Shown piece by piece: positions 47,616 through 59,388 of a stretch of DNA of 64,000 nt (positions are counted from its first letter, which is position 1; the number at the start of each line of letters is the position of its first letter). Location of the stretch: assembly GCA_027422505.1 (NCBI GenBank), contig JAPQWV010000012.1, positions 22,666,001-22,730,000 of the forward strand, read 5' to 3'. The DNA is from Craterostigma plantagineum (taxonomy: Eukaryota > Streptophyta > Magnoliopsida > Lamiales > Linderniaceae). Position numbers and translations under genes: made by a program. The notes under the pieces are model-generated. The model ran no database searches. It was not told the DNA's origin and worked only from the letters and a program-made list of their open reading frames with translations.

Positions 47616-48612
47616 GGGTAAATTCCTTATCAGGCTCTGTCAGAAACTAAACTTCCTTATCAGTACTCCTGACAAAATTTCTTCTTTATCAGTACCCATC
47701 TGCAAAAAGTTGTGTGTTTAATACCCCAAACAGTAAACGGACGAAAATACCATTTTCTGAAATTAAACTAGACATCATACCAACTGTTTTGATTATTATA
47801 CCAACTGTTATTTAATTATACCAACTGTTATCATTATTATACCATTGATATAGTGTACAATTCTGTTGGTATAGTTACGACAATAGTTGGTATAATTTCT
47901 ACAATTTCTGGTACAATAGTAAAATCAGTTGGTATAACACCAATGTCACTGTATAAAATTAAAATAATTGGTATAATAACGAAAATAGATGGTATAATTT
48001 CTACAATTTGTGGTATAATTTCAAAATCAGTTGGTATAGCGTCCAATTTCATTGTATAAAATTAAAATAACTGATATAATAACGAAAAGAGATGGTATAA
48101 TTTCAACAATTTCTGGTATAATTTCAAAATCAGTTGGTATGACGTCCAATTTCACTGTAAAATTAAAATAACTGGTATAATAACACAAATAGATGGTATA
48201 ATTTCTACAATTTCTGGTATAATTTTAAAATCAGTTGGTATAAATGTCCAATTCGCTGTATAAAATTATAAAACGTTAATTACTTGTACGATAACCAAAA
48301 CAGATGGTATAATTTCAAAATCAGTTGGTATAAATGTCCAATTTTCGCTGTATAAAATTATAATAACGTTATTTACTGGTACGATAACTAAAACAGATGG
48401 TATAATTTTATAATTTCTGGTATAATTTCGAAATAAGTTGGTATAAATGTCCAATTTGAAGTGTGAGACACGGGTATTTTAGACTTTTTAACCCTGAAAA
48501 GACCTTTTTAGGTACTGAACAGGAAGAAATTTTCAAATGGGTACTTATAAGGAAGAAATAATTCGAGGGGTATTTAATAGGAATTTGAAAACTATTGACG
48601 AGGAATTAACCC
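47616..48612. mobile_element. MULE-like MITE filled with a GGTATAAT-type tandem array
   Basis: Left end GGGTAAATTCCTTATCAG; reverse complement of the right end GGGTTAATTCCTCGTCAA. Flanks are AAAAAAAAT (47607-47615) and AAAAAAATT (48613-48621), a near 9 bp duplication in an A-rich site. Both ends contain TCAGTACC/AGTACCCAT words shared with the MULE ends at 29.8 kb. The interior (about 47800-48450) repeats a unit of about 100-105 bp (AATAACGAAAATAGATGGTATAATTTC, CAATTTCTGGTATAATTTC, AAAATCAGTTGGTATA, CCAATTTCACTGTATAAAATTA) about five times. It ends about 250 bp upstream of the Ycf20-like start codon. Confidence 0.7.
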
Positions 48613-48863
48613 AAAAAAATTAAGAAAATAGATCAATTTCAAATACATAAGCACAACACATTACACAACACAACCCTTATCCTTAAAACCTCCACCGTCC
48701 ACCTCGTTAGTTGTCGTGTGCCCTCAATTCACGCGCGGCCGTCTTCGGCCGACGCAACCTCGCCGACTCGAATCTCCGTCGGTGAAGTAGTTATGCTGCT
48801 GACTTAATCTGCGTCTTCGCTTTTATTGAGCCAATTCATCTCCGACCTAAATAATCCAAGAAA

Positions 48864-49316
48864 ATGTCGATCTCCTCGGCGGCTTCAGCCTCCTTCGCGG
48901 CCGTCCTCCGGCCAAAAAAACCCAAACCCAAGACGGCGGCGTGGAGACCCTCTCCGCCGAGATTCTTCCGAGTCAAGGCGGCGCAAGAAACCGACGGCCC
49001 ACGCCGTCTAATCGACATCCTACGTGTCATTCCAGATGCGTCGCGAAGCTACTTCAAGAGCCCATCTCGGAGGGCGCTCTTCGGCGGAATATCTCTGCTC
49101 GGCGGATTCTACGTGGCGCAGACGATTTCGCTGTCGTTCGGTGCCCTCGGCGTCAATGACGTCATCGCCGCCGTGCTGTGCGTGTTGATAACGGAGTACG
49201 TGACGAGGTTTTACTACAGTCGGCCTAAGATCACTTTTCCTTTGGCCCTCTTGAATAATTTCAAGATGGGGTTTACGTATGGGCTCTTCATCGATGCTTT
49301 CAAGCTCGCCAGCTGA
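48864..49316 (+). CDS. Ycf20-like chloroplast protein
   Basis: An intronless 150-residue frame. The first 50 or so residues are rich in Ser, Ala, Pro and basic residues (MSISSAASASFAAVLRPKKP) and lack acidic residues, as in a chloroplast transit peptide. The rest (RALFGGISLLGGFYVAQTI, GVNDVIAAVLCVLITEYVTR, FYYSRPKITFPLALLNNFKMG, FTYGLFIDAFKLAS) is the conserved DUF565/Ycf20 region with two or three hydrophobic segments. It ends with the family's usual C-terminus, so it is complete. Ycf20 proteins are thylakoid-associated; one Arabidopsis relative affects non-photochemical quenching. The 3' end of the coding region seeds a downstream minisatellite. Confidence 0.92.
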   Translation: MSISSAASASFAAVLRPKKPKPKTAAWRPSPPRFFRVKAAQETDGPRRLIDILRVIPDASRSYFKSPSRRALFGGISLLGGFYVAQTISLSFGALGVNDVIAAVLCVLITEYVTRFYYSRPKITFPLALLNNFKMGFTYGLFIDAFKLAS

Positions 49317-49735
49317 AAAATGGATCGAATGGGATTTTGATGATGTACTGAAAAAATCTGTTCTTTCTTTCTTCATCGATGCTTTCAATGCTCGCCAGCT
49401 GAAGATGGATTGGCTTTTTTTTTCTGGGCTGTTGATTGGAATTAAAAATGTCTTCTTTCTTTCTTCATCGATGCCTTCGAAGGTCGCCCGCTGAAAATGG
49501 ATTTTTTTTTTTTTTTCTGGGTTGTTGTTTAGGTATAAAAAATCTGTTCTTTCTTTGTTCATCGATGCTTTCAAGGTCGACAGCTGAAAATGGATTGGTT
49601 TTTTTTTTCTGGGCTGTTGGATTAGGGATTAAAATTCTGTTCTTTCTTTCTTCATCGATGCTCAGCTCGCCAGCTGAAAGTGGACCGGGTTTTTTTCTGG
49701 GTTGTTGATTAGGTATTGAAAATCTGTCTTTTAGC
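49285..49735 (+). repeat. Minisatellite derived from the 3' end of the Ycf20-like gene
   Basis: The gene's last codons (TTCATCGATGCTTTCAAGCTCGCCAGCTGA) and about 70 bases of 3' UTR recur head-to-tail four more times: copies start near 49287, 49370, 49461, 49558 and 49650. Each has TTCATCGATGC, a variant of TTCAAGGTCGCCAGCTGAAAATGGA, a T-run, TCTGGG(C/T)TGTTG and CTGTTCTTTCTTTC. Period is about 85-98 bp, with substitutions between copies. The first copy is the real coding end, so array growth began inside the gene. Confidence 0.88.
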
Positions 49736-49890
49736 AGGTTATTTGTAATGGAAATAAGTGATGGAAGATAGAAAGGTTCGAAGGGCCGACGATAAAATGG
49801 AGCATTGAAAAAAGTTGTTCCGCATACCAAACGAAGCCTTGAGAACAATACATAAAATTCATCACTTGGGGTCGGTATTTATTAGCATTT

Positions 49891-51554
49891 TGATAAATGA
49901 AATTTATTTCATATTTTATACCCCGTAAAAGCGTAATATCGGTTATTATTTATTTGAATTTTCCTCGAATATCATATGTATATGTTTATATTTGATTTTG
50001 ACAGATATTGGAGAAAAGAACTACAAACGGGAATATTCAGGCTTGAATTATTGAGGAACTGTCGACCAAATATCGGGCCAAAAACAATTGGGCTGAAGAA
50101 TAAATTTAGCCCATCAGTTCCAAAGCCCAAACCTTTTACATTAACCAAGGAATGAAGGAAACTCGCGTATTCAACACAAAGGTAAACGACAAGAAGCAAA
50201 GAAGAAGACCCACAAGATGAAGATTTGCAACGATTCGCACACACACCGCAGCCTAATGAAGAAATTGAACTCGACAATCACCATCATACACAAGGCTCGA
50301 TGAAGACTTTCTCATCCTCTAAGCATGCCTCGCTTCTATAAATGGTAGCATAAACACGTTGGAAAAGGAGGGGAAACGACCGAGAAAAGAGAGCGACGGT
50401 AGTTTTGGTGAGCTAAGGCAACGAACAATCATATCAGGTAGCTCACGTCTCACAGCCACCACGCTACATAAATCATACATAGCTGAACCAAGCACCTCTT
50501 TTACACTACTCACGCATAATTAACTCTCAAACAACCACCTCCCCATATCACGCCATCACCCACACGAGGACTTCTTGGTAGTAGACGAGGAAAGAAATCC
50601 GAAGCAGGCAGCTGCCTTGTAGCACGCAGCCGTGGGCAGCACACAACTAAATAAGGAGCTGAAGCACACCTCGCACAGCACGCGTTCGACAAAAGTCCTC
50701 AAGGAAGAATTAAATAACGGCGAATTTTAGGGAAGCAAATATGTTTTCGTATTTGTTATTTTTATTATCCGTTGTGTGAATGCATCCTATGAGTAGCTAA
50801 TTATTTTGTATTTGAGACGAGATGAACCCTAGCGAGATCGTACGAATGTTGAACGTATTATTGATATGCTTTTTATTATGACTCGTTTACGATATATGCT
50901 ATTATTTTGATTATGTCTATGTGGTCGAAATAATTGTTGGGAAATAGATCGCTACGCTCGAGAGAGGGGCGACGATTAGAGCACTCGTAAACGGGCGGAA
51001 TAAACTCATCGCTAGAGATAGGTTGAACTACCCCGCCGGATTAGAGTCAAATCTAATAGCGGGATTCATTGTGTTTTTTTTTATGCGTTCTGCGATTAAG
51101 TAAGTTAGGGAAGCTTGCCCGGCTATTTAAGATGTAGATTAGTTGTTACGAGTCGAAGCGAGTAAGCGCAGTTTCGCCCAATCGTAGAAACTCGTATACA
51201 TACCATAGGAATCCTCACGGTCTAATAATTAGCTAAAATGTATACCTTGTTTGTCGTTCGATCGAGTTAGGGGGATCCGAAGTCTCAAATGCGTTCGCTT
51301 CCATAAAGTCGTTCCAACCCCATTTTCGCTATTTCATATTTATCGTTTGTTTAGTTTATCATTATTTATATTTTTATCAAACCAAAATATTTACTAGAAT
51401 ATTTAAACGACGATTTTCTAAAATATATAGTTCATTTGGGTTCGATACTCGAATATTTGCCATTTCTATACTATTTTCGATAGGTACACTTGCCTGTTGA
51501 GCGTAGTTAGTTCGTCGATATTCGTTTTATTTTATTACTCGATCCGCTCGATCA
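49891..51554 (+). mobile_element. Athila-like Ty3/gypsy solo LTR, 1,664 bp
   Basis: Starts TGATAAATG and ends GATCCGCTCGATCA, with the exact 5 bp target duplication CATTT at 49886-49890 and 51555-51559. Its 3' half (from about 50687) is collinear with the LTR at 60329-61214 (CGCTACGCTCGAGAGA, GGAATAAACTCATCGCTAGAGATAGG, CGATAGGTACACTTGCCTGTTGAGCGTAG), while its 5' half is different, so it is another subfamily. A TATA-like TTCTATAAATGG lies near 50334. No internal region remains. Confidence 0.85.
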
Positions 51555-51559
51555 CATTT

Positions 51560-52465
51560 GATGCACGACATTAGGGCGAAGAACACGTAATAAACTGTGA
51601 AGGTCAAAACTAAAGTGGCAGTTTCTACTTTGGATGAGAAGGAAAGGTTACAATTTATTGTGCGATAAACTACTTTTAGACATCTGTCCACCATCACCGA
51701 AGAGAGGAGAATAGATAGAATTTCATACAGTTTTTTCTTGGGAAATTAATCGAAGAAGAAGGCTTGAATCTCCGTAATCCCGAGTGTAGAAAGAGTAGAA
51801 AAGCATTGTAATCGTGATCAATAAAGAGAAAAGAATTATCTCAGTGAACGTAGGATTCGTATTGAATCCGAACCACGTTAAAGTTCCTGTATTCTTCATT
51901 TTATTTTCTGCTTTGTCGACTTATCGAAGTTTGATATAGGTCGAATTTCCCAACAAATACTACGTGTCTCATGCAGTTCGTGAATGGTTTCGAAAATTTC
52001 GGGCAAGTGGCAACGAATCAAATCGACCTTTAGTAGTCAGCAAAAAACTCGTGGATTGTTTTGTAGGAATGATAATCAGACCCATTAAAGACTCATTGAA
52101 TCTTTAAATGATTCTGATTCTAAAACCGTTTAAAACACAGGGAATTAGACTCAAATCCATTTGAAGATCCAATGAGTCTTTAATTGATACGATTATCATC
52201 TCTATAGTTACAGGCTCATTTTCTAGCCCATTTGTTCTTAAAAATTCAAAAGAAAAATGAGTACGAATTTGGAAGACAACAAGAAGGGTCATTAAGTGAG
52301 AAAATCTCTGGATGTAATTAAAAATTAAAATGATTAGATTCCGGAAACAACAAAAAAGAAAAATTAATTCTTCCACATAAAATCTAGTAATGGTTTGAAT
52401 ACGATGTTTCGAGGTCTTAGAAAAGTTTAACATCGACGCAGCTATTACAGCGTTTACTTTAAACG
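51560..52465. other. Intergenic, with a probable copia LTR 3' fragment
   Basis: 51700-51953 looks like the 3' part of a copia LTR: AATAAAG near 51820, then GTTCCTGTATTCTTCATTTTATTTTC and an end at TTTCCCAACA. No matching start (TGTTGGG) is found to its left, so it would be truncated. The remaining 500 bases hold no recognised feature and include the 3' flank of the SEC12-like gene. Confidence 0.4.
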
Positions 52466-53826
52466 TTAATCCGAGGATACGATGTTCGAAAGCAAGTCCC
52501 TCGCATAATATACGGCCATGGCGAGAAAAACGATGAGCACAATTATCCAAATGTTCGATCCTGCAATAAATTTATAGCGAGCTAATAAGCAGAAGAACAC
52601 TGACGTAGAGATTGAACAAGAAAAAAGATGTAAAAGTGACAAAAACAGAAGCTGAAGTATATTTAACGTTTACTCTAAATAACTGAGATAAAGATTGAAC
52701 CTTCTTTCTTTGCGTCGGTGATTGGAGTAACTCTTGCACTTGAATCAAGGGACGCCGAAACCAAAGCCCTACGAGGAACCGAAACACGTTTGAGTAGGAT
52801 CCAAACAACATTTGAAGTTTAAGATGTGCTTTTCTAACAGTTTATGTAACCTTGAATCGGGTGAAAAGGCCAACGTTGTAACAAGGCCAAGATGTGCTTT
52901 TCTAACAGTTGTCTTCACCCGCATGTTAACCGAGCTTATAATCAAAATGTCCCCTTGAATCGTCCCTCTGCATATGAAGGAGGTGAAAGTACAGAATTTA
53001 CTTGTAAGAGAAGAATGGTAAATCGAAAGATAATTTCTTTGTAATGATGTTCTTACATTGCCAGATATTTCCCGTCGGGCGAAACATTAAAAGCAGAAAC
53101 AGGGTCACGGACGACGAATTTGGAGCTGATCTTTTTCCACGTTGTAGCATTCCACTTGACAATGCTACCACCTTTATCTGTTGACAATTGCATTACAAAC
53201 ACGAGTCAGCAAGTGATTTCGGTTAACACGAATAATTTTTTCAAACACTTGGAAATGTTTGGGAATATAAATATACTAACCTCGCATTGATGTGATATAA
53301 AGTACTTGATCTGTGTCGATGGCTCGGGAAAACCTACAATAGCCGAAGACCTCATCCTGGATTCAATATCACACGATTCACGGGTACGGCATTTTTCTAA
53401 TCACTAGTAATAAATTAGATGCTTTGCAAATTTGAAATCTTTTAACAGCTGAAATATGGAAATAACTACGTTTTCTTTTGCCAGAGAGGCTATGCAAGCT
53501 GATTTCTCGACATCCCAAACTTTTCCTGGGCCGCTTCCCACGGAGACGAGAAGCTTCCCGTTGGGGCTGAATATTAACAAAAGTAAATTATCAATTTAAT
53601 TTCCTGAAAGCTGCAGTTAGCCGCATATAACAGAAATTTTTAGAAACCTGAAATCTAAATCTTTCACAGAAGCATGAGCATTGGCCTCATTGAGGGTGAT
53701 TTCCATGGATGGCCAATTAAAAACCCTCAACTTTCCATCCTGTGTTACACCAATACTATACACTAGTCATTATATATATGTATATATATACATATATTTA
53801 CATATATGTATATATATACATATATT

Positions 53827-53858
<32 letters not shown>

Positions 53859-55054
53859 CTTAAAAGGGCGCCTTTTAAGTTAAAGTCTCAATTTCTTATA
53901 CAATGAGAACAGACAGACCTCAGTCAATCTTTTGATTGAAATGAAAAGGTTGAAAACTCCTTAACGATATATTAGGAAGTCGAAAACAGATTCTTGAATC
54001 AATATATAAGAAGCTGTAAAGAGTTTATCATCCAAAAAATAGGCATATTGATGAGCTTTAAATTTCAGACCTCACCGCCAACGGCAAGTAGATTTCCATC
54101 ATTGTTGAAAGTCATAGATAACTGCTGCCCCACATCCTCCAACTGTTTGAGAACCTTCTCAGATGATCTCAAACCCAACAAGCGTTCTTCATCACCTCCA
54201 ACCAAATCCCACTCATACCATCTACACAGAAAGCAAATAAATAAATATATGGTGAAAACAATCATGTACTTACAATGACTCAAACTTCTGCAATAAATCG
54301 TCCACATGTATATGGTGCTATGCTATATATGCTCTAAACAAGTTCAGCCCAACTTTTCGTTTATCAAGACTCACGCACTCAGGGCTCGAGTACCTGCAAC
54401 TTTTGGGCAGTGAACAAATAACACCTTCTCCTCCTGGATGTACAGCAATTCTATACGGCAAATCATCATCAGTTCCAAGTTTTGAGACCTGACATGATGA
54501 TGACGAAAAATATAACACACAAATGTATCTCAAAAAGTAGGAGAAAAACCTCTAATGAAATCACAACAAAGTAACCATCGTAATTAACAAGAGGATCACC
54601 AATTTCTTAACTTTTTTATTCCACTAAATTCAATATGCAAAACAAGGAAAATAGCTTATTTCACTTCCCCGTATTAACTGTATTTGTTCATATCGACAAG
54701 AGTTCAACCAAAACACTATTAAACAAACAAGCATGCGAAATATAACCAAAGCAGGCGTGAGCAATAGGATCTGCAATCACAAGCGCACATATATACACAG
54801 AATCACTGAGTAAAGCTCACAGGTCGATCCGATAGCGAATTGGAACCAAAATCGAATTTGGAAACGAGGATAGCATTCGGAATGCCACTGCGCCCTTCGC
54901 CGCCTCCTCCGGCGAGAACTACATGGTTGCTGACGGCGGAAGCTTCCGATTCGTCGTAGGAATCCTTCTTGCCTGCCGCGTACGGTACCCACGCGGCGCC
55001 GTAAAGAGGAACGCCGTACTTCTGGCAGGTCGATGCGTCGTCGCCGCTCGCCAT
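52466..55054 (-). CDS. SEC12-like WD40 membrane protein
   Basis: Ten coding exons (55054-54821, 54488-54394, 54221-54071, 53739-53648, 53566-53470, 53356-53281, 53177-53057, 52967-52851, 52768-52701, 52560-52466) join in frame to 381 residues. The N-terminal part has YGVPLYGAAWVP and VLAGGGGEGRSGIPNAI, the glycine-rich motif conserved in plant SEC12/PHF1 proteins. WD-type strands follow (LLAVGGEDGKLRVFNWPS; DLDFSPNGKLLVSVGSG; KGGSIVKWNATTW; TLAFSPDSRALVSASLD). The last exon is a C-terminal membrane anchor, NIWIIVLIVFLAMAVYYA. SEC12 is the ER-membrane exchange factor for the GTPase SAR1 in COPII budding; PHF1 is a related exit factor for phosphate transporters. Length and the short tail fit SEC12-like proteins better than PHF1, but this needs a tree. 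Confidence 0.9.
53774..53862. repeat. TA/TATATACA microsatellite in an intron
   Basis: A run of TATATATGTATATATATACATAT units passes into pure (TA)n at about 53830-53858, within intron 3 of the SEC12-like gene. It can form cruciform or hairpin structures and is likely length-polymorphic. Confidence 0.85.
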
Positions 55055-55396
55055 TGTTAATTTATATTTTTTTTTTTGTATGTATGTACAGTGGTTTTTT
55101 TTTGTCTTTGGATCGCGAATTTGACTTGAAATGATATTATATTTCTCAAGGGAACTTAAATGTGCAAGTTTTGCTTACAAAAGAGGCTAATTATTAATTT
55201 CACCATACACGTTATATCGAAATGCACATTACTACCTAGTGATTTGATTAATATGAAAATTCTCTATGATTATTTCTAAAATATAACATCATAATACTTC
55301 CGGTGAACAGCTTCTGCGCGCAAATGGATTAAGCAGACGTTTTTGTTTAGAATTTAAGGCCTTTTGTATTAACTTCAATATTTTCCTTAACTGGAT

Positions 55397-55500
55397 TGCT
55401 ATTCACCGCCCCCTTTTTCCTAGTCACCGCCCCCTAAAGGACCGAAAAAAGACTATTTGCCCTTTCTAATTTAAATTTCTTTTTAAAGTCATTTTCCTTA
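55397..55500 (+). mobile_element. Isolated terminus of the fold-back/MULE-like family
   Basis: ATTGCTATTCACCGCCCCC, then TTTTTCCTAGTCACCGCCCCCTAAAGG and AAAAAAGACTATTTGCCC are nearly identical to the left end of the element at 45362. The opposite terminus is not found in the window. The sequence runs into the Athila-like remnant at about 55570. Confidence 0.7.
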
Positions 55501-55569
55501 TAAATAATCTGATATCGCAATAAGACATCCAAATCAGATTCAAACATAACAAAAAATTAAAACATTTCA

Positions 55570-57890
55570 ATGAATCGTTTATTTTCGAAATTGAAAGGTC
55601 AAAAGAAAGTGTCTACTGGCACGGATGGTAAGCAAATTCTCGTAAATTCCGTTCGTATATGTTTGAATTCTCGAACTTACATTGGATTGTATCGTAAGCT
55701 AGAGGGAATGCTCGAGAAGCTAATGGGAAAGCTCGATTCTCGCTTGGACAATCAAGAGGCACGGTTGCAAAACACCGAATCTTCCCTACGAGCCTTGGAG
55801 AAACAAGTTGGGCAGATTGCCGAATCAATCCAACAACGTCTTTCCGGTTCATTGCCAAGCTACACCGAGACCAACCCAAAGGACCACCATGTAAAGGCGG
55901 TGACGCTTCGTAACGGGAGAGAGCTCGAGGAAGTGCAGAAATTGAAAAAGAAGAAGAATGTTGAGCCCGCGAATGCAAACATCGAGGCCGACAAAGAAGA
56001 AGAGACCGTACCTAAGCCACCTGTCAAGGCATACCAACCGAAAATTCCATACCCAGCGAGGCTTAAAAGGGACATCGTTGACGATCAATTTGGTAAATTC
56101 CTTGCAATTTTTAAACAATTACACATTAATTTACCACTTGTTGAAGCCCTTGCGCAGATGCCTCGTTGGGCAAAATTCTTGAAGGACCTTATCACGAACA
56201 AACGCAAGCTCGAAGACGTGTCCACAGTCGAACTACGAGGGGAGTGCTCCGCCATCTTACAAAGCAAAATCCCGAAAAAATTAAAAGACCCAGGGAGTTT
56301 CACTATACCTTGTTTAATAGGCGATCTTGTTGTACATAAGGCATTGGCTGACTTAGGTGCTAGTATAAATTTAATGCCTTATTCGATGTTCAAGAAACTC
56401 GGGTTAGGAGAACCCAAACCTACTAGGATGAGTATACAATTAGCGGATAGATATGTTAAATATCATAGGGGTATTATCGAAGACGTTCTTGTTAAAGTTG
56501 ATAAATTTATCATTCCTGCAGATTTCGTAATTCTCGACATGGAGGAAGATGAAAATATTCCTCTAATCTTAGGAAGACCCTTCCTCGCTACAGGAGGAAC
56601 CATGGTCGATGTTCGTAACGGAACATTGACATTAACCATAGATAGTGATAAAGTGACATTTGATATGGCCGAGTCCATGAATAATGCCGAAAAGTTAGAT
56701 GATAAGTGCTTTTATATCGATGCATGGAATGAATTTTTGTCATTGCAGGGACTTTCGCAGCCCGATTCATTCAGCTCAAAGCAAGAAATAGAGTAAAACG
56801 AGGAACTCCATAAGGAAGAGCCAAACGATGACCTACCCCTCGTCGTTGCCCAAGCAGATGTAGATGAGAATGTCAATGAGGAACCAACGATCGAGGTGCA
56901 AAAGAGCAGCGAAGAAAATCGTGAGAAGATCTCGGTCGAGGAACCACCAACGCTCGAGCTCAAGCAATTGCCCGATCACTTGGAATACGCTTTCCTCGAG
57001 GAAGGTGCAAAGCTTCCCGTAATCATCGCGTCAAATCTGGAGAAGGAGCAGAAACTCATGCTCTTAGATACACTACGGGAGCACAAGAGGGCACTTGCAT
57101 GGAAGATATCAGACATCCGAGGAATTAGCCCGACCTTCTGCATGCATAAAATTCTAATGGAGGACGACTTCAAACCGGTGATACAACACCGGAGGCGTCT
57201 GAACCCCAACATGAAGGAGGTAGTTAAGGCCGAGGTAATTAAACTGCTCGACGCGGGAGTGATTTACCCAATTTCGGACAGTGCATGGGTGAGCCCAGTT
57301 CAGGTAGTGCCGAAAAAATGAGGAATGACAGTTGTGCCCAACGAGAAAAATGAACTCATTCCGACGAGGACTGTCACGGGATGGCGCGTTTGCATTGACT
57401 ACCGCAAATTAAATGACGCGACGCGAAAAGATCACTTTCCTCTTCCTTTTATTGATCAAATGCTTGAACGGTTGTCTGGTCATGAATTTTGAAGGGAAAC
57501 TTAACTTTGATCTGAATCTTGAAGGGAAAAGCGAATGTTGCAGGTCAACGAGCTCGACGAGTGGAGACAAATGGCATACGAGAATACCCGCATCTACAAG
57601 GAGCGTACGAAGCAATATCATGATCGGAAGATCATGAAGCGGGAATTCCAAGAAGGCGACCAGGTCCTGTTGTATAATTCGCGGCTGCGATTATTTCCGG
57701 GCAAGCTAAAGTCGAGGTGGTCTGGCCCATTCTCGGTGACCCGAGTATTTTCCTACGGGACGGTCGAGATCACACACCCAGAAAAAGGGACCTTCAAGGT
57801 GAACGGGCAGCGTCTCAAGCATTACTATGGCGGTGACATCGAGGCACTCGGGAAGGAAAAGTTTCACCTTCTCAACACCACCCTGAGTTG
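55570..57890 (+). pseudogene. Athila-like Ty3/gypsy Gag-Pol remnant, internally deleted
   Basis: 55570-56796 encodes the end of gag (LDNQEARLQNTESSLRALEKQVGQ, NPKDHHVKAVTLRNGRE) and an aspartic protease (VHKALADLGASINLMP; PLILGRPFLATGG). The start of reverse transcriptase lies at 56896-57321 (GISPTFCMHKILMEDDFKPV, LLDAGVIYPISDSAWVSPVQ) and continues past a TGA at 57319 to WRVCIDYRKLNDATRKDHFPLPF. Near 57490 the rest of RT, RNase H and most of integrase are deleted. The frame at 57535-57891 is the integrase C-terminus (VNELDEWRQMAYENTRIYKER; GDQVLLYNSRLRLFPGKLKSRWSGPF). The 5' LTR and most of gag are also missing. Confidence 0.85.
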
Positions 57891-59388
57891 AACCACCGAG
57901 CAATGTCTAGCTAAAAGACATTAAAAAAGGCGCTACTTAGGAGGCACCCCAAGCCTATCCTATGTTTTTCCTTTATTTTCCTATGCATTTTAGTTTTCAT
58001 GATTCTGGTTTTCGATGATCGCAGGGAACTCAAAATCTCAAGTGTGGGGAGGAGCTGTACAAAGCATGCACATCGGACTATTCAGGGAAGTTTGCTTATC
58101 TATTTATTTCCTCTTCCTTGCGTTACATAATTGTTACGTTGAGGACAACGTAAATCTTAAGTGTGGGGAGGGGAAATTCTGCGAAATTAATGCGAACATC
58201 TTATACGTGCATCACTTGATTTTTGGTTTAAATTTTAAAATTTTTTAAAACTGGCACGAATTTTTTTCCAAACAAAAGGTTGTGTTTCTTATCGATCGAA
58301 GGGTGATTTCATGTTAGAAATTTTGTGAGTAATTAGGATACATATGCGAGTCGACTTCTTTCTTACATAGATGAACTTGGCGATACCTGATGGATTCGTA
58401 CACATAACCCTTTTTTTTTGTGAGATTTTTGAGCCTACGAGTTTTTTGCTCATTTCTTTGGTTGTGTGAATCATGCTTAATTTATTTCTCTTCAGAACTT
58501 GCTTGTGTTTTGCGTTTTGAAACTACTTGACGTGTGATTGCGTGAAAATGAGGAAGGCATTAGGAATTCAGTCCATAGCCAAAGTATTCGACCACGCTTG
58601 ATCACCGTAGTTAGCCACTTTGAGCCTGAGCCTTTTATTTGTAAAAACCGGATTATAAATTGCCGACCCTGATTAAGCCTTCAGACATAAACCCATTGGA
58701 GCGATAGTAGAAGTGGAGGTTGAATGCCGTACTTAAGAAGCGCAACCCGTACTTAATTTCCGAGCTTTTGCCCAAAAAAAAAAAGAAAAGAAATAAAAAA
58801 AAAGAGAGAAAAAAAGATATATGACTAAGAACCCTTCCTCCGATAATCTTTCACTCTCGAAACCATTTTACCTATTTCCTAGATCGAGAAGTCGAAAGAA
58901 GAAGGGCTTGGTGAAAAAAAAAAAACAAGAACGACGGATTTGGCGCATTCGAGATGATGGCATGATTCCGACACGACTACAGCTCATATCCTTTTTACGC
59001 CTATTCCTTGCATATCTTACATATCTTAACCATATTATAACCCGGTAAAGACCTTCCGATTCACGCTTGCATTGAAAGTGGTAGATTTATGAATCATTTG
59101 CAAGCTTATGGTAGGGATTACATTAGTGCATGACCCGAGAGATATCACCGACATCTTAACCTATACACTTAGTGATTTGAGTGAATCTTTGTAAGGTACG
59201 GATCTTGATAGGTATTTCTAAGGATGTCGTGTGGTTAGTTGTTGATTTTGAATATGCTTTCCGACTTTACTTGCATTATCTCCTGCGTGATTTCATTCTT
59301 AATTGATACGTTGCATGATTTTATACTTTTATATGCCATTTGCATTTATTTGCTTGAGGACAAACAAACGTTTAAGTGTGGGGAAATT
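57891..59388 (+). other. 3' internal region of the Athila-like element
   Basis: No env-like domain is recognised. The phrase AAGTGTGGGGAGG occurs near 58039 and 58158, and AAGTGTGGGGAAAT near 59374, directly before the LTR; the last is the probable polypurine tract. A-rich tracts lie near 58776-58812 and 58914. Confidence 0.6.

Noticed and set aside
47837..48059. Frames with repeated PTDFEIIPxIVEIIP-like units
   Set aside because: They arise from the tandem array of a MITE; stops and frame changes occur between units.
53681..53863. Tyr/Ile-rich plus-strand frame
   Set aside because: It is a translation of an intronic TA microsatellite.
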